The position numbers and the translations under genes were made by a program. DNA of 64,000 bases, taken from Oenanthe sinensis. Taxonomy: Eukaryota > Streptophyta > Magnoliopsida > Apiales > Apiaceae. Each line of letters opens with the position of its first letter. Within the stretch, counting starts at the first letter, position 1. Below are positions 1 through 12,467 of the stretch, piece after piece. Location: contig CM053800.1 of assembly GCA_028671895.1 (NCBI GenBank), positions 20,791,886-20,855,885 on the forward strand. Direction: 5' to 3'. The notes under the pieces are model-generated. The model saw only the letters and a list, made by a program, of their open reading frames with translations. It was not told the DNA's origin and ran no database searches.

Positions 1-759
1 TTCCCAAATAAAAATCTGACTTTTATTTTTTTTTGGGACAACATAAAAATCACTTTGGTTCAAACCCAGGTACTGTTCATCATCTTCTTCAACCTCAAGA
101 ACACCATTAAAATAACCAAGATAATGAACGGTAAATCATCCAAAACACACAACACAACAAGATCCAAGAATATAACTTTATATTCATTGAAGTGGGGTAG
201 ATGCTACAACAAGTTCAAGAACAAAAGCTCAAGAACACAACAAAGAAATGATTTTTGGCTCCTCTAAAAATATTACAAATTCTAGATCTAGGAGACAAAA
301 ATCAAACCTATCTTCTAAACAAGATTTAGCAATGTTTACAATAGAAGAATAGATGAGTGGTGACACAAAGAAATTCATGGCCCCATAATATTCAAGATAT
401 GGAGTATGGCCATGGGGGGGAGAGAAAATAATTTTCTCTCTCTCCCCATTTTTTTTTCTGCCGAATACTACTGCATATGTTGTAATGAAGATGAGGACTT
501 GGTTTCTTTTAGTATATTCAAAAAGATGTTGCTTTTTACTTTTCCACCTTTTACTCTTGTCCACTCAAATCTTTTCTTCAAAGTCATGTGCCAAGCATGC
601 CTTTGGAAATATTTAATGTAAAAGTAATATTTAATAAATATATAAAATATAAATAAAGAATATCTTTATTTATAAAATATATAAATAATTAAATAAATAC
701 TTTATTTAATTAAATTAAATATTTCCATTCCACTCTTCAATTTGTGTAGACTTCCTTAT

Positions 760-808
760 CCAAATACTCGGCCCCGTATACGTGACTCCACCACGTCCAA
801 GTATTTGG
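760..808 (-). promoter_or_regulatory. Inverted repeat with ACGT cores in E1 3' LTR
   Basis: CCAAATACT at 760 is mirrored by AGTATTTGG ending at 808. Inside are a CGTATACG palindrome and two ACGT cores (tacgtgac, ccacgtcc) of the kind bound by plant bZIP factors. It lies upstream, on the element strand, of a very AT-rich stretch with TATA-like words. A promoter role is inferred from position and symmetry only. Confidence 0.5.
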
Positions 809-991
809 CCTTCTAATCTGTGAAACTTTAGTAAGATCCAATCAGGTTATGCCGTCTGTCCCTTATCCATTAGGCTGACATTTCTCCAACACTGATTTAC
901 CACCTTTGTTGATCCTCCACATGTCTTAAGAAAATCAACAACTTTAGAATGATTAAAACCATATTAACCGACGAGAGCTTGCCTCCAATGT

Positions 992-1033
992 CCTGACACT
1001 TGATGCAACGGTCTGGTTCATAAGTGACTAGTC
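992..1033 (-). promoter_or_regulatory. Shared Sirevirus LTR box (E1, 3' LTR copy)
   Basis: On the minus strand this block has the core TGAACCAGACC, preceded by AGTCACTTA and followed by TTGCATCAAGTGTCAG. The same block occurs in the LTRs of E2, E3 and E9, which are otherwise very different. Conservation among divergent LTRs suggests a cis-acting function, which is not identified. Confidence 0.65.
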
Positions 1034-1426
1034 TTGATAGGGGCTCTTGATTCTGAACATGATTCCACATTCTTCTTTGCAAACCTTACTTGTAGCTTCG
1101 ATTATAATGCACTAAAATCTTCATAGACTAAGACAATCTTCTATAGTTTCCACATCCTTGAATAGATATCAATATCTTTTATTCTCCACTGAGGCATGAA
1201 CATGTTAATGAACTTCTTCCAATGGGCTTCAAGTCTGTAGATGATCCTTTGATACTTTGTCTTAACTGAACTCTGTGATCCAAGATTTCTGTGCACCTGC
1301 ATATTATTACATGTCCTATTCTATTGTTGAGTTATCATCAACCATTACATAGAGATTACATTTAGCATTTCTAGTACACATGAAAGTGCAGTGAGTTACT
1401 TCCCTTCACTCCTATCTCCCCTTTCA

Positions 1427-1440
1427 ATCTCCCCCTATTT
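1427..1440 (-). other. E1 polypurine tract
   Basis: On the minus strand the sequence reads AAATAGGGGGAGAT directly before the 3' LTR start TGAAA. The same tract precedes the 3' LTRs of E2 and E3. It would prime plus-strand DNA synthesis. Confidence 0.9.
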
Positions 1441-2665
1441 GGTTGATATGTAATAGCAATCAAATACTATTTCCCTTTACAATCTCCCCCAAAAGCAATT
1501 AAATAAAATTAACTACTAGAGGATAACTCAACTAACATACAAGAAACAATTAAAGTACTGGACATGAAAATAATATACAAAAGGTTCTGGAAAGATATAA
1601 TCAGTTAAATCCAGATTTCTTGAGTTGCTGAAAATGAATGATGAATTTCTGAATTTCATTTTCCTTTACTTCCTCCACTTCAATGTTCTTCAAAGATGAG
1701 GTTCTTTCAATAAAGAAACAAATCATTAGTAAAGACTTCTGACCAATCATTCTTGTTCATCTTGCAATTCGAACTAGAACATACAGCTCTCTATGTTCCC
1801 CATAAGAGGTCAACTCATTCTCCCCTTAAGGTTGTTCTCTCTTGGAATGAAAGTCACTTCCTCTTTTTCTTCAAGATGTTCTATTTCCAGGAAACATATT
1901 TTTCTTTCTTCCCTGCACTATTCCACTGACTTCATCTATCACTGAAACAAGAAATAGAACACACTTGGACACTTCTCAGATGCCCCTTGAAAATCTCATT
2001 TACCCAGAAAACTTCTACTTAGCAAAAACTCCCCCTGAGTTGATACTCTTCAAAGAAATCTTCATTTTCATTCATTGATCGTGCTAGAAAGAATTCTTCT
2101 GCCGAACCTCTCCTAAGAATGTTCCAAGAACAGATCTTCAAACAAATAGAGAAAAATCCCGTAGATATCTTTTCAGAATAAGATATAGCATTGCAAACCA
2201 AGATGTTAATATTCTCCATAACTTCTCTCCCTTAGTACGACAAGTAACTTCTTCCCAATTGACAAAAAGTAACTTCTCCACTTCAGACGAAAAATTAGTT
2301 AAATCTACAACACCTTTAGGGATTAGGCTCCAACCAATTACTAAGAAACTCCCCCTTAGTAATTTCTCCATGACATCACTAAGGTTTCAATTTTATCTAA
2401 TTCTCCCCCTTAGTTCATGCAAGCTCCAATCCACCCTTGTGTCTTTAGATATCCTCTAAGTAACCTCCACAAGATAGGATTGACAGATCTCATTTCTTGT
2501 ATCACCAAGAGATCTCGTTTCTTGTATTACCAAATTCTCCCCCTTAGTTGAGAATATCCTTTAAAACAATAAAAGTATCATCTACATCCAATCGAATAAG
2601 AAACTCTCCTCCAATTGAACATAAAATCCTCCTTAGGCCTAAAAATTAATGTCTCCCCCTTTGAG
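1441..2665 (-). repeat. Cluster of PPT-like GGGGGAG tracts upstream of E1 3' LTR
   Basis: On the minus strand the word GGGGGAG recurs near 1487, 2029, 2347, 2402, 2529 and 2652, often followed or preceded by CTAA or CTCA. Multiple polypurine tracts near the 3' LTR are a described feature of Sireviruses. No coding sequence is recognisable here; minus-strand frames of 66 and 77 codons at 2019-2371 have no known motifs. Confidence 0.6.
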
Positions 2666-5600
2666 ATTGAGAACAACATGAATTAATAGACCCAAAGGTA
2701 ATAGTTTGGACATTCCTACTAAGCTTCAGCTAGACTCTTCTTCAACTTGTCTTCCAGAAAAGAATCTCTTCAACATTTCAGAGCTGGAAAATTCAGTAAC
2801 AGGATTCAAGCATAGTAGCAAGGTTAGTGTTTGGTCTATGGTTTCCTCACTTCTACTACGTTCTGTTGGTGTTTACACTTTCAAGCGTAAGTGTTCCACT
2901 CATTTCTCTCCCTATTTCTCTCACTCAAGTGTATCACTCCCTCACTTCACTCAAGTGTTTCTCTCCCTTACTTGCACTCATTCCATTTATAGCAATTTGT
3001 ACCTGCAAGTAAATCCATGCTAGTCTCACCAAGATGTTATGGATCGTTGACTGTAGCATGTTGTCGATCACTAAAGATCTAGGTTCTGAGATGGAATCTC
3101 AGACAGGGTTTCAGTTAGGTCGTCACCCAACTCACCATGAGCAAATCCATGCACACGTGGCTCGTCGTCGGGGAATAACCCTTCTGAAATTGGAATCTCC
3201 TCCATTCCAGGAGTGACTGAAATCCCAACACCCTGATCCTCAAAAGACTCATCAAATTGGTAAACCAACTGAATCATAGTCTACGAGTTGTTGCTCAGCT
3301 ATTTTCAGCATCAACAATCTCCCCATATGCAAATCCATGCACTGGATCGTTGAATGTGGTATGCGTACTAGCAGCTATCTAAGCATCAACCGACTCCCCA
3401 TATGCAAATCCATGCACTTGATCGTTGACGGTGATATGCCTTTAAGTTTTGAGCGATCCATGTATTCCAGAACTTGAATTCCTGGGAGAGTAGACGTGTA
3501 CAAACATCTTTCTCAATCACCTGTGAAGATGAATTAACTCACTATTTTCAGTCATGGAAAACTGTTAGTGATTGCCTCTCAACATCAACAGATTGCTCTG
3601 CGGATGTGAAATCCCGTTAGGGAACTAGGACTGTTCCTCCTAGGAAGGTTGACAAGGATTCTAATAAATGGCAAGAAATCCAAGTTTCCCTCAAACGCCT
3701 GTGAAGGTGGCTCAACAACTTCATTCACCATGAATGGTAAACAAAGAAGTTTAGGGGTTTTACCTATACCTCACAATGTGCACTTCTTGCAATGTGTCCT
3801 CACAATTGTTAGTCCCAAGAGAGGCTAGAGAACTGTTAGGTCCTATAACATCCCTTAGAAGCAAAAACTTTAGGATTACCATCAGCGTGAATGCTTTTGG
3901 TGTGCTTGACTCATTACAAGGTGCTCTGGCTGACGAGCGAATTTTCAATGAAATCACCCTGTTGAGAGAGTTCATTCAGAAACGGTTGAATTGCCTTTTC
4001 AGCTCTGCATCCTTTTGAGAGAATACAGATGAGCTACAGATACCTCAATTTGTATACTTCTTTCCTTCTCGAGAGGTAGAGCTGTGGGTGCACTTCCGAC
4101 TTCATCCTTATTTGCTGCATCAAGTGCAGTTTCTCCCTTAACAACCGCTAATCTACATAAATTCCTTATATCACCAAGGGTTGAAAGTTTGAATTAGAAT
4201 GATAGTGTTTGGTACTAAGGCCTTGGTTAGAAATTGATGGATTATTCAACTTCTTGACCTTCCCCTATAGCCATTTAGGCCAAGCCATTACGGCTAAACA
4301 GATAGAGTTGATCAGAGCTATATAAAATTTGGTAGAGTATGATTAAACTTATTCTCTATTCCTTCTCAGAAATATAGCATCGGAGCAATGTATCCTCAAG
4401 AAACAATGCACCAGAGCTAAAATGTGGGAATTAATAAAGAATAGGTAAAAGAATATTAAGCCAAATTTCATAAACTCACAACTTTGAAAAAAAGTTTAAC
4501 AGATTAAGAAAAGTGTTCTTTTGAATTTCTCTTAGACAAATATCCAATTGAAATTCAACTCTTTTAACAAAAACATTTTGATTAATAACTCAAATCTATT
4601 TCATCTTGCTCACTGTATGTTTTCAGAAATTGTTTTGCAATTCATTCTTATCGGATATTATCTCCGACTAAAAAAAATCGAATGAATGCTTTAGTCATAC
4701 AGTCCAAGGCACTAATCCCAAAGCAAACAACCATTGTTTTAATACTACAGGTCAATGTGAAACAGACATTAACAAGAGTTTTGAAAAATGTTTTACCAAT
4801 AGTTGATACCTCAAGATCAAAACAATTTACTCAAATAAAATAGCCTGATACCATGCAACCTAAGTTACAAGTTATCAAGTAACTTTATTTAAACAAATCG
4901 TGGAGAGAAAACAGTTTTCATTACAAAACATTTAGAGAGAGAGAGGATATATGATTTTGAAATAGAAAGATAATCCTCAAGAAATGTTCTCTTTCATAGG
5001 GAGTTAAAAAAAACTTTTAGTGGCTTTTCATTCTCTGGCAAATGAATGCATATTTAGATAAAACATTTTTCACAAGAAATAGACAAGAAATTTCTTTATG
5101 CATTCAAGTTCTAAAGAATGAAAAACATATGTTAATACTAATGAATTATCAAAGATATAAATGACAAGTCATTCAAAAGTACTAACATCATTCAATCATT
5201 TTGTAATAAAACGCATCTTACTACAAAACAATCAAGCACATAAGATACTTACATTATGCTAGACAATTACCATTTGTCGCTTGAAACAAACACATATTGC
5301 AATATAGATCATGGTAATTCTAAAGCATAAAACATAAGCATCCGCTAAACACTGAACATACATTGACCGAATGACAGCATTTAACTTCTTACACTACATC
5401 TCAACAATTATCACATAAGCATATTGAAAATACTCATGACAATCAGAATGTATGTAAGCTCGAGGTACTAGTTGCATCAGAGATCAAATACCTTTAAATA
5501 TTAATGCTAAAATTTATGATCTTTGACAACCCCTCGCGATGTAGTAAATTACTTTCAATATCAGTGTTTTTTTGAAATAATCTTTTAATCACTTAGTGCA

Positions 5601-8600
5601 GAAATTCTAAGTGACATCACTAATATCAAAAGAATGACAACTAATATTAATGGATTTTGCAAAAGACATGAATTACATCACTTAAACTACATATTAAGTG
5701 GTTCCATTAATATTAGCATTAAACAATTAAAAGTAAATAAAATTACAATTAATTAATATATACAAATACTTATGCTGAAACATTTGATACATATAGCATG
5801 AATAACATATGACAGCACAAAGTACGAGATCCTGGATATAAATTGACTATACAAAGAGATGCTACATTGTTAGGTCCCTAGGTCCCGGGTGATCATAGGT
5901 AATCTCATAGCGATAATATTGGGTCCCGGGTGGTCACAAGCTCCTAGAGATCGTAGACATCTAAATAGCATGAACACTCTCTATAAACATTACATTTAAA
6001 TAAATCAATATTAGACTAGAGTGACATACCTTAGTCAATAGAGCTTTTACTGGTGTATGATCGTTGAATGAACAATTACTCCTCTTTGCCCTAGAGATCG
6101 AACGTTTACTCCTTTCGAGATCGAACGTTTACTCCTTTTGGACAGGAATAACTTTTCAGCTACCAGTTAACATTGTTCCTCGAAACAATACCACACTCAT
6201 CCAGACGGAAACTGCATTACGTTCAACACCCAAATATTTCCTTGTAGATATTGGTCTTGGCAGCAGCTTCACTAAACTCAGCACTCTAGAAACCAGTAGT
6301 CTTGACACTAGCAGAGTAGAACCTTCAAAAACTCCGAACTACCCTTCAGCTTCTGTATCAATACCAAGTCTTCATGTGGATTGATTCCTTGTGCTAAGTG
6401 TATCTGCCTCTGGTTCAATTGAGTTAGTTCCTTAATTCGAACCCTACTCAATCTTGATTAGTTAGTGCATCTTCAATCTTCATTGAATTCACTCAGAAAA
6501 ACCAATGAAATACTCTTATACATGCACGGCACTACCAATCACTACTCTACTACCCGGATTCATCAAGAACTGACTCTAGGAAATGTTGTTACACAAAACC
6601 CTTTGTCATGACAGATGTGTCCTTAATGTTTCCTTAGATTTTCAGTGGGTAGAGTAGTCTTCTTTAACTATGATTGAGTTCATCTTGCATTATTTTTAAA
6701 TTGACAATTTCCTTTCTAATATGCAATCACTCAATCTGGATCACTAAGTGCTCCTAAGAATCTTAACTCTTACTCAATGAGCACTACTAGCCTTTGAACA
6801 TCAAACACGACTAGTTGATCCAACTTACTGATGCTCCCCCTGTGATGCTGCTTGCAGCTTTTATTCATCTGGTGTCATCTGATCTTGAGCCCTAAACAGG
6901 ATGTCAACCTTTAGAAATTCAGAGCTAAAATCAAACGAATGCTAGGGAGCTTGATGATGATGTTCACTGCATCTAGATCATCTTAAATCAATCACAGACT
7001 CTGTGTAAGCTCTTAACTCCAAATAAGATAGCCCTTCATCACACCATGTGACTTCAGGCATGATTAATCTTACTTGATGTCTTCTCTTTACATTTGCTGA
7101 TTAGACTTGCTGTGTCAACTGATTCAGCCGTAGTGAATAGGAAACCTTAAGTCTATCCATTATCCTTGTAATTCCACTCAAGGTCTTGATTTCCCTATCA
7201 ACTCCTCCATTTGGACATGAAGTCCGAAAACTGAACTTTACTCTAGAATACTCCTTTCAGTGCAGACATAACATAGAACTTCATTCGTCAACAAATTCCA
7301 TTACCTGCCCTCAAAGTGTTCTTACAGCAATCTGCCTAATCCTTTTAATGTGATTAATCACTGAGATGCTTCATCTATCAAATGCATGAACAACCACCAA
7401 AACTAAACAGGGTAGCCTTTGACTTGACTTCCTTTCAACTAACATACTTCACTAATGTCCTTTTTAAAAGAATTTCATTAGAAGTAGTCCTTTCTCACCA
7501 ACTTCATCTTTACCGTCGAATCCGTTATCTTGATAAACCAAGTATTAGTTGATAAACCAAGTGTGAGAGCATCACTTGTTGTTGCAGCTAACTCCATTCT
7601 GATAAACTTCAATGAATAGTTGACTTCATCATAAGCATTACATTTCGTGTCAGCAATAACCTCACTTCCAGTAGAGTGAGCTTCTATTTCTCTTGACCCC
7701 GATCTATATTGTTCATCCTCGAACTGATATTAGGAAACCCTTCGCAAAGAATTCCCTAGGTCTTCCTTAATATGGTGCTTCAGATCATTCAAGAAAAATA
7801 GGTAACCTTGCTTAAACATTTGAATACCAAAGCAAAAGTAGTTACATGCCTCGAACATGAAAATGTCAGAGATATATAACTTGTACATGTTGAAAGATAC
7901 TCTGCATTCACAAATGATTAAGACACGTGGTCCTCAATTTGATTGAGTCCAAGGGTTAGAGATATTTTTAAACATAGTTAACAACAAAGCATTCAAGTTC
8001 AACATGCTCATTCTTATTTGACTGATCACTCCTCATCTATATCAGCCTCAACAAGTAGTCTTGGCTATGAGCTCAGTGATCCCAACCTAACTTAGGGTGG
8101 ACTAGCAGTCTATAAGAATCATGTCATACATATATGTAGTCATAGAAGAATCAATCACTCAGATTCCTAATTCTTCTAAATCACCTTTGTTGTTCACTTT
8201 AACATTATATTATCTCTAATTACCTGAGTCAGTTTAAATTTAAAAAATTAATTCATGGTTTATTATACTGACCCCTAGGCAATTCCCAAATTAGAAACAA
8301 ACTCATCTTAACAAGCACATGATCAAATATAACATTTAATACAACCATGCGAGTATAAACAGATTATAGACAATGTAAACATCAAGGCACTTAGCATGTA
8401 GCAAATACTCTTTCCGGTAAATGTACCCCTACAAATACCTAAGACTCTATATGCTAACATGATCAATTATCGTAAAGCAAGCATTAAATCACACAAGATC
8501 TAATCATGAAGTCAAATACTGATAAACAAGCAACACTAACAAACTAGCATAAGTTATCTAATTTATATAGAAATCAAGGTGAGACATGCATTACATCAAA

Positions 8601-9239
8601 CTTATAATATAATGCAGTTCAGCACTTAATACTCTATAATTAAATCAAACAAGTATAAACTAGTTAGAAAGTATACCTGTGCGATGCTTAACATTCCATC
8701 TCGAGTGATAATCAATTGATCCAAATCAATTTCCATTCTACTGACACTCATGGAAGTATCCTTGCATTTGACCTCAATAACCAATGATGTTCCTGCTTCA
8801 ACCCAAACTGTTACCTGATTGTTCTGCTTAAAGACCCCGACATAGAATGTCTCATGTTCTGCTTGAAAAGATCACTCTTCTTTGTATGTGTAGAAATAAC
8901 CCCTTGATTATCATATGTCAGTGATAATCAAACCGTGTGTATTTCTGCCACTGATGTCCTTTAACCAAATCTTCAACTGTTGTTTTGGTTCTTTGACCGT
9001 TAAACTGAATTCCTTTTCAAAATCCCAAATTCTTCATATATTGATTCGAAAACCACTGATCGAAGACTCTTCCCTAAATGAACTAATCCCCTTTCAATAA
9101 CCAAATGATCCACTGAGTAGACCGATGTAGAAATACATCTCCAATGGTAAGATCAGGTCTCAACTCCATTAGAATGTTCTTCAGTCAGTTCGTTTGTCCT
9201 CAACGAACGAAGAATCAACTCCTGTTGTTTCGTTTAATA
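2666..9239 (-). other. E1 interior, no recognisable genes
   Basis: These 6.6 kb belong to the element but show no copia protein motif in any frame that I can see. Open frames of 60-106 codons (3071-3277 and 3760-3975 minus; 2706-3023 and 6064-6384 plus) are unrecognised and may be chance. Local repeats include phrases built on 'atatgcaaatccatgcac' near 3327 and 3400, and two copies of ggtcccgggtg near 5881 and 5931. Confidence 0.55.
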
Positions 9240-10030
9240 AAACATTTTGTTCAAACAGAAGTATTTAATTTTTTTTTTTTTTGGAATTTAAATAATCAAA
9301 ATAAATTGAAAATGCATTTTTGATAAATAATAATAAATTTCTCAATTTCAAATTATAAATAAAATAAAATTCGAAAAGAAAGTTTTGATATAGAGATAAC
9401 AAAATTTTCAAGGTATATTAAATAATCCCGAAAAAGAAATTATTTCAAATCAAAATTAATTTCCAAAGAATTTTATAGAATTTATAATCCAAAACAGTTT
9501 CAATTATAATTAAAATAAAACAGATTGAAAATATAAGTTTGATATAAAAATAATAAATTTTCAAGTCATCTTAGATATTCTTGAAAATAAATTATTTCAA
9601 CCAAAATGATTTTCCAAAAAGTTTTATGAGATTTATAATTGAAACTTCTATAAAAAATAAATTATTAAACCTCAAAAATAATTCTCAAAATACTTTTAAG
9701 AATGTTAAACTCAAAAGAAATTAAATTGGATTTTAAGATTAATTTTAGTTTTTAAATTAATAAAATTCTTAACTAAGAATATTAAAAATATAAAATATTT
9801 GACTCTAAAATTTAAAAGAAAATAAAATATTTTCCAAGATGTAAAATAAACTTGAAAAATAAATTATTTAAATTTAAAAATATTTTCAAAATATTTTATA
9901 TAATTAAATTCAAATTTAATTATTAAATTAATTATTAAACTAAAAACAATTTGAGAGAAAAACAATTTTTGTTTTAAATAAAAGTTAAACTATGTAGCCA
10001 TGTGTCATGTTGAAACAGCCTTCTAAGAAA
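9240..10030. other. Extremely AT-rich block in E1
   Basis: About 790 bp of A/T-dominated sequence with short A and T runs and repeated aaataa/ttaaat words. It lies between the gene-less interior and the leader repeat array. No coding frame is present. It could behave as an AT-rich spacer or matrix-attachment-like sequence; nothing more can be said. Confidence 0.6.
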
Positions 10031-10035
10031 AAAAA

Positions 10036-10875
10036 TTCTACATAGAAATGTTCTACATAGACTCTATCTAGAACATCAAGTAGAAATTCTACATAGAAAT
10101 GTTCTACTTAGGCTCTATGTAGAACATTAAGTAGAACTTCTGACTTAGAAAATATTTCTAACTCCAGAATTTCTACTTAGGTTCTATCTAGAACATTAAG
10201 TAGAATATTCGAGATAATGTTCGAGTTAGACACTATCTCGAACATCAAGTCGAATTTCTACATAGAAATGTTCTACTTAGGCTCTATGTAGAACATTAAG
10301 TAGAACTTCTGACTTAGAAAATATTTCTAACTCCAGAATTTCTACTTAGGTTCTATCTAGAACATTAAGTAGAATTTCTACATAGAAATGTTCTACTTAT
10401 GCTCTATGTAGAACATTAAGTAGAACTTCTGACTTAGAAAATATTTCTAACTCCAGAATTTCTACTTAGGTTCTATCTAGAACATTAAGTAGAATTTCTA
10501 CATAGAAATGTTCTACTTAGGCTCTATGTAGAACATTAAGTAGAACTTCTGACTTAGAAAATATTTCTAACTCCAGAATTTCTACTTAGGTTCTATCTAG
10601 AACATTAAGTAGAATATTCGAGATAATGTTCGAGTTAGACACTATCTCGAACATCAAGTCGAATTTCTACATAGAAATATTCTACTTAGGCTCTATGTAG
10701 AACATTAAGTAGAACTTCTGACTTAGAAAATATTTCTAACTCCAGAATTTCTACTTAGGTTCTATCTAGAACATTAAGTAGAATATTCGAGATAATGTCC
10801 GAGTTAGACACTATCTCGAACATCAAGTCGAATTTCTACATAGAAATGTTCTACTTGGCTATCTAGAACATTTTG
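10036..10875 (-). repeat. Tandem array of palindromic units in the E1 leader
   Basis: Units start with TTCTACATAG at 10087, 10256, 10376, 10496, 10665 and 10834, giving spacings of 169, 120, 120, 169 and 169 bp. The basic unit is 120 bp; an optional 49-bp module (start ATTCGAGATAATG) is present in three of five intervals. Both modules are imperfect palindromes: TTCTACATAG pairs with CTATGTAGAA, and GTTCGAG pairs with CTCGAAC. On the element strand the array lies just downstream of the PBS, in the 5' leader, where it would form serial hairpins in RNA. Confidence 0.85.
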
Positions 10876-10990
10876 TACTTAGAAAAATTCCGGGCTTCAA
10901 AAAAAATTCTGGATGCCCAGTGAACCAATTGTACCCTCTTTAATCTCAAAAATAAAAATAGATCCAATCGATTTGTATGTCAATCGAGTA

Positions 10991-11004
10991 GCTCTGATAC
11001 CAAT
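10991..11004 (-). other. E1 primer-binding site
   Basis: On the minus strand it reads ATTGGTATCAGAGC, complementary to the 3' end of plant initiator tRNA-Met. It abuts the end of the 5' LTR (…CCTAACA) and proves the minus orientation of E1. Confidence 0.93.
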
Positions 11005-11802
11005 TGTTAGGTCCTGGAGATCGTAGAGGGGGGGTGAATACGATTCCCAAATAAAAATCTGACTTTTATTTTTTTTTGGGACAACATAAAAATCACTTTG
11101 GTTCAAACCCAGGTACTGTTCATCATCTTCTTCAACCTCAAGAACACCATTAAAATAACCAAGATAATGAACGGTAAATCATCCAAAACTCACAACACAA
11201 CAAGATCCAAGAATATAACTTTATATTCATTGAAGTGGGGTAGATGCTACAACAAGTTCAAGAACAAAAGCTCAAGAACACAACAAAGAAATGATTTTTG
11301 GCTCCTCTAAAAATATTACAAATTCTAGATCTAGGAGACAAAAATCAAACCTATCTTCTAAACAAGATTTAGCAATGTTTATAATAGAAGAATAGATGAG
11401 TGGTGACACAAAGAAATTCATGGCCCCATAATATTCAAGATATGGAGTATGGCCATGGGGGGGAGAGAAAATAATTTTCTCTCTCTCCCCATTTTTTTTT
11501 CTGCCGAATACTACTGCATATGTTGTAATGAAGATGAGGACTTGGTTTCTTTTAGTATATTCAAAAAGATGTTGCTTTTTACTTTTCCACCTTTTACTCT
11601 TGTCCACTCAAATCTTTTCTTCAAAGTCATGTGTCAAGCATGCCTTTGGAAATATTTAATGTAAAAGTAATATTTAATAAATATATAAAATATAAATAAA
11701 GAATATCTTTATTTATAAAATATATAAATAATTAAATAAATACTTTATTTAATTAAATTAAATATTTCCATTCCACTCTTCAATTTGTGTAGACTTCCTT
11801 AT

Positions 11803-11851
11803 CCAAATACTCGGCCCCGTATACGTGACTCCACCACGTCCAAGTATTTGG
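11803..11851 (-). promoter_or_regulatory. Inverted repeat with ACGT cores in E1 5' LTR
   Basis: Second copy of the CCAAATACT...AGTATTTGG inverted repeat at 760-808. In this LTR it would act upstream of the element transcript. Confidence 0.5.
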
Positions 11852-12034
11852 CCTTCTAATCTGTGAAACTTTAGTAAGATCCAATCAGGTTGTGCCGTCT
11901 GTCCCTTATCCATTAGGCTGACATTTCTCCAACACTGATTTACCACCTTTGTTGATCCTCCACATGTCTTAAGAAAATCAACAACTTTAGAATGATTAAA
12001 ACCATATTAACCGACGAGAGCTTGCCTCCAATGT

Positions 12035-12076
12035 CCTGACACTTGATGCAACGGTCTGGTTCATAAGTGACTAGTC
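12035..12076 (-). promoter_or_regulatory. Shared Sirevirus LTR box (E1, 5' LTR copy)
   Basis: Same block as at 992-1033, with core TGAACCAGACC on the minus strand. The flanking match to the E3 box extends through CATTGGAGGCAAG, so E1 and E3 are closest here. Confidence 0.65.
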
Positions 12077-12467
12077 TTGATAGGGGCTCTTGATTCTGAA
12101 CATGATTTCACATTCTTCTTTGCAAACCTTACTTGTAGCTTCGATTATAATGCACTAAAATCTTCATAGACTAAGACAATCTTCTATAGTTTCCACATCC
12201 TTGGATAGATATCAATATCTTTTATTCTCCACTGAGGCATGAACATGTTAATGAACTTCTTCCAATGGGCTTCAAGTCTGTAGATGATCCTTTGATACTG
12301 TCTTAACTGAACTCTGTGATCCAAGATTTCTGTGCACCTGCAAATTATTACATGTCCTATTCTATTGTTGAGTTATCATCAACCATTACATAGAGATTAC
12401 ATTTAGCATTTCTAGTACACATGAAAGTGCAGTGAGTTACTTCCCTTCACTCCTATCTCCCCTTTCA

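Larger units (their letters stand above)
1..1426 (-). repeat. E1 3' LTR, truncated by window edge
   Basis: Near-identical direct copy of 11044-12467. About 39 bp of the LTR are missing at the left window edge. On the plus strand it ends in TTTCA at 1426 (TGAAA on the element strand) and is followed by the complement of a polypurine tract. Short frames repeated here and in the right LTR (for example 229-564 on the minus strand) are duplicates of non-coding LTR sequence, not genes. Confidence 0.93.
1..12467 (-). mobile_element. E1: non-autonomous Sirevirus-like LTR retrotransposon (left end beyond window)
   Basis: The element lies on the minus strand. Its 5' LTR is at 11005-12467, the primer-binding site at 10991-11004, the polypurine tract at 1427-1440, and the 3' LTR runs from 1426 off the left edge of the window. 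The two LTRs differ by about 7 substitutions and a 2-bp indel over 1.42 kb, so insertion was recent. The 9.6-kb interior shows no gag, protease, integrase, RT or RNase H motif on either strand; the longest open frames are about 60-110 codons and unrecognised. The LTR box, PBS and repeated GGGGGAG tracts place it with Sireviruses such as E3. It interrupts the RT of E2, whose sequence resumes at 12468. I infer a trans-mobilised, LARD-like derivative. The alternative is a highly diverged coding region that only a profile search could show. Confidence 0.8.
11005..12467 (-). repeat. E1 5' LTR (1463 bp)
   Basis: On the plus strand the LTR runs from TGTTAGGTCC to CCTTTCA, giving TG...CA ends. It matches the left LTR with about 7 substitutions. 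It contains the shared Sirevirus box at 12035-12076 and the CCAAATACT/AGTATTTGG inverted repeat at 11803-11851. Sequence to the right (12468 on) is E2 pol; the right TSD would be gggtt, but the left copy is outside the window. Confidence 0.93.

Noticed and set aside
229..621. Paired frames of 111 and 71 codons, repeated at 11272-11664
   Set aside because: Both are inside the E1 LTRs; duplication follows from LTR identity, and they overlap on opposite strands without any known motif.
5870..5990. TTGTTAGGTCCCTAGG as the start of another LTR inside E1
   Set aside because: It resembles the LTR end, but the next bases do not follow any LTR here, and no PBS, PPT or TSD is nearby.
12432..12467. Start of the 391-codon frame at 12432 as the real protein start
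   Set aside because: The first 12 codons lie in the E1 LTR; the frame is E2 pol cut by insertion and has no native start here.
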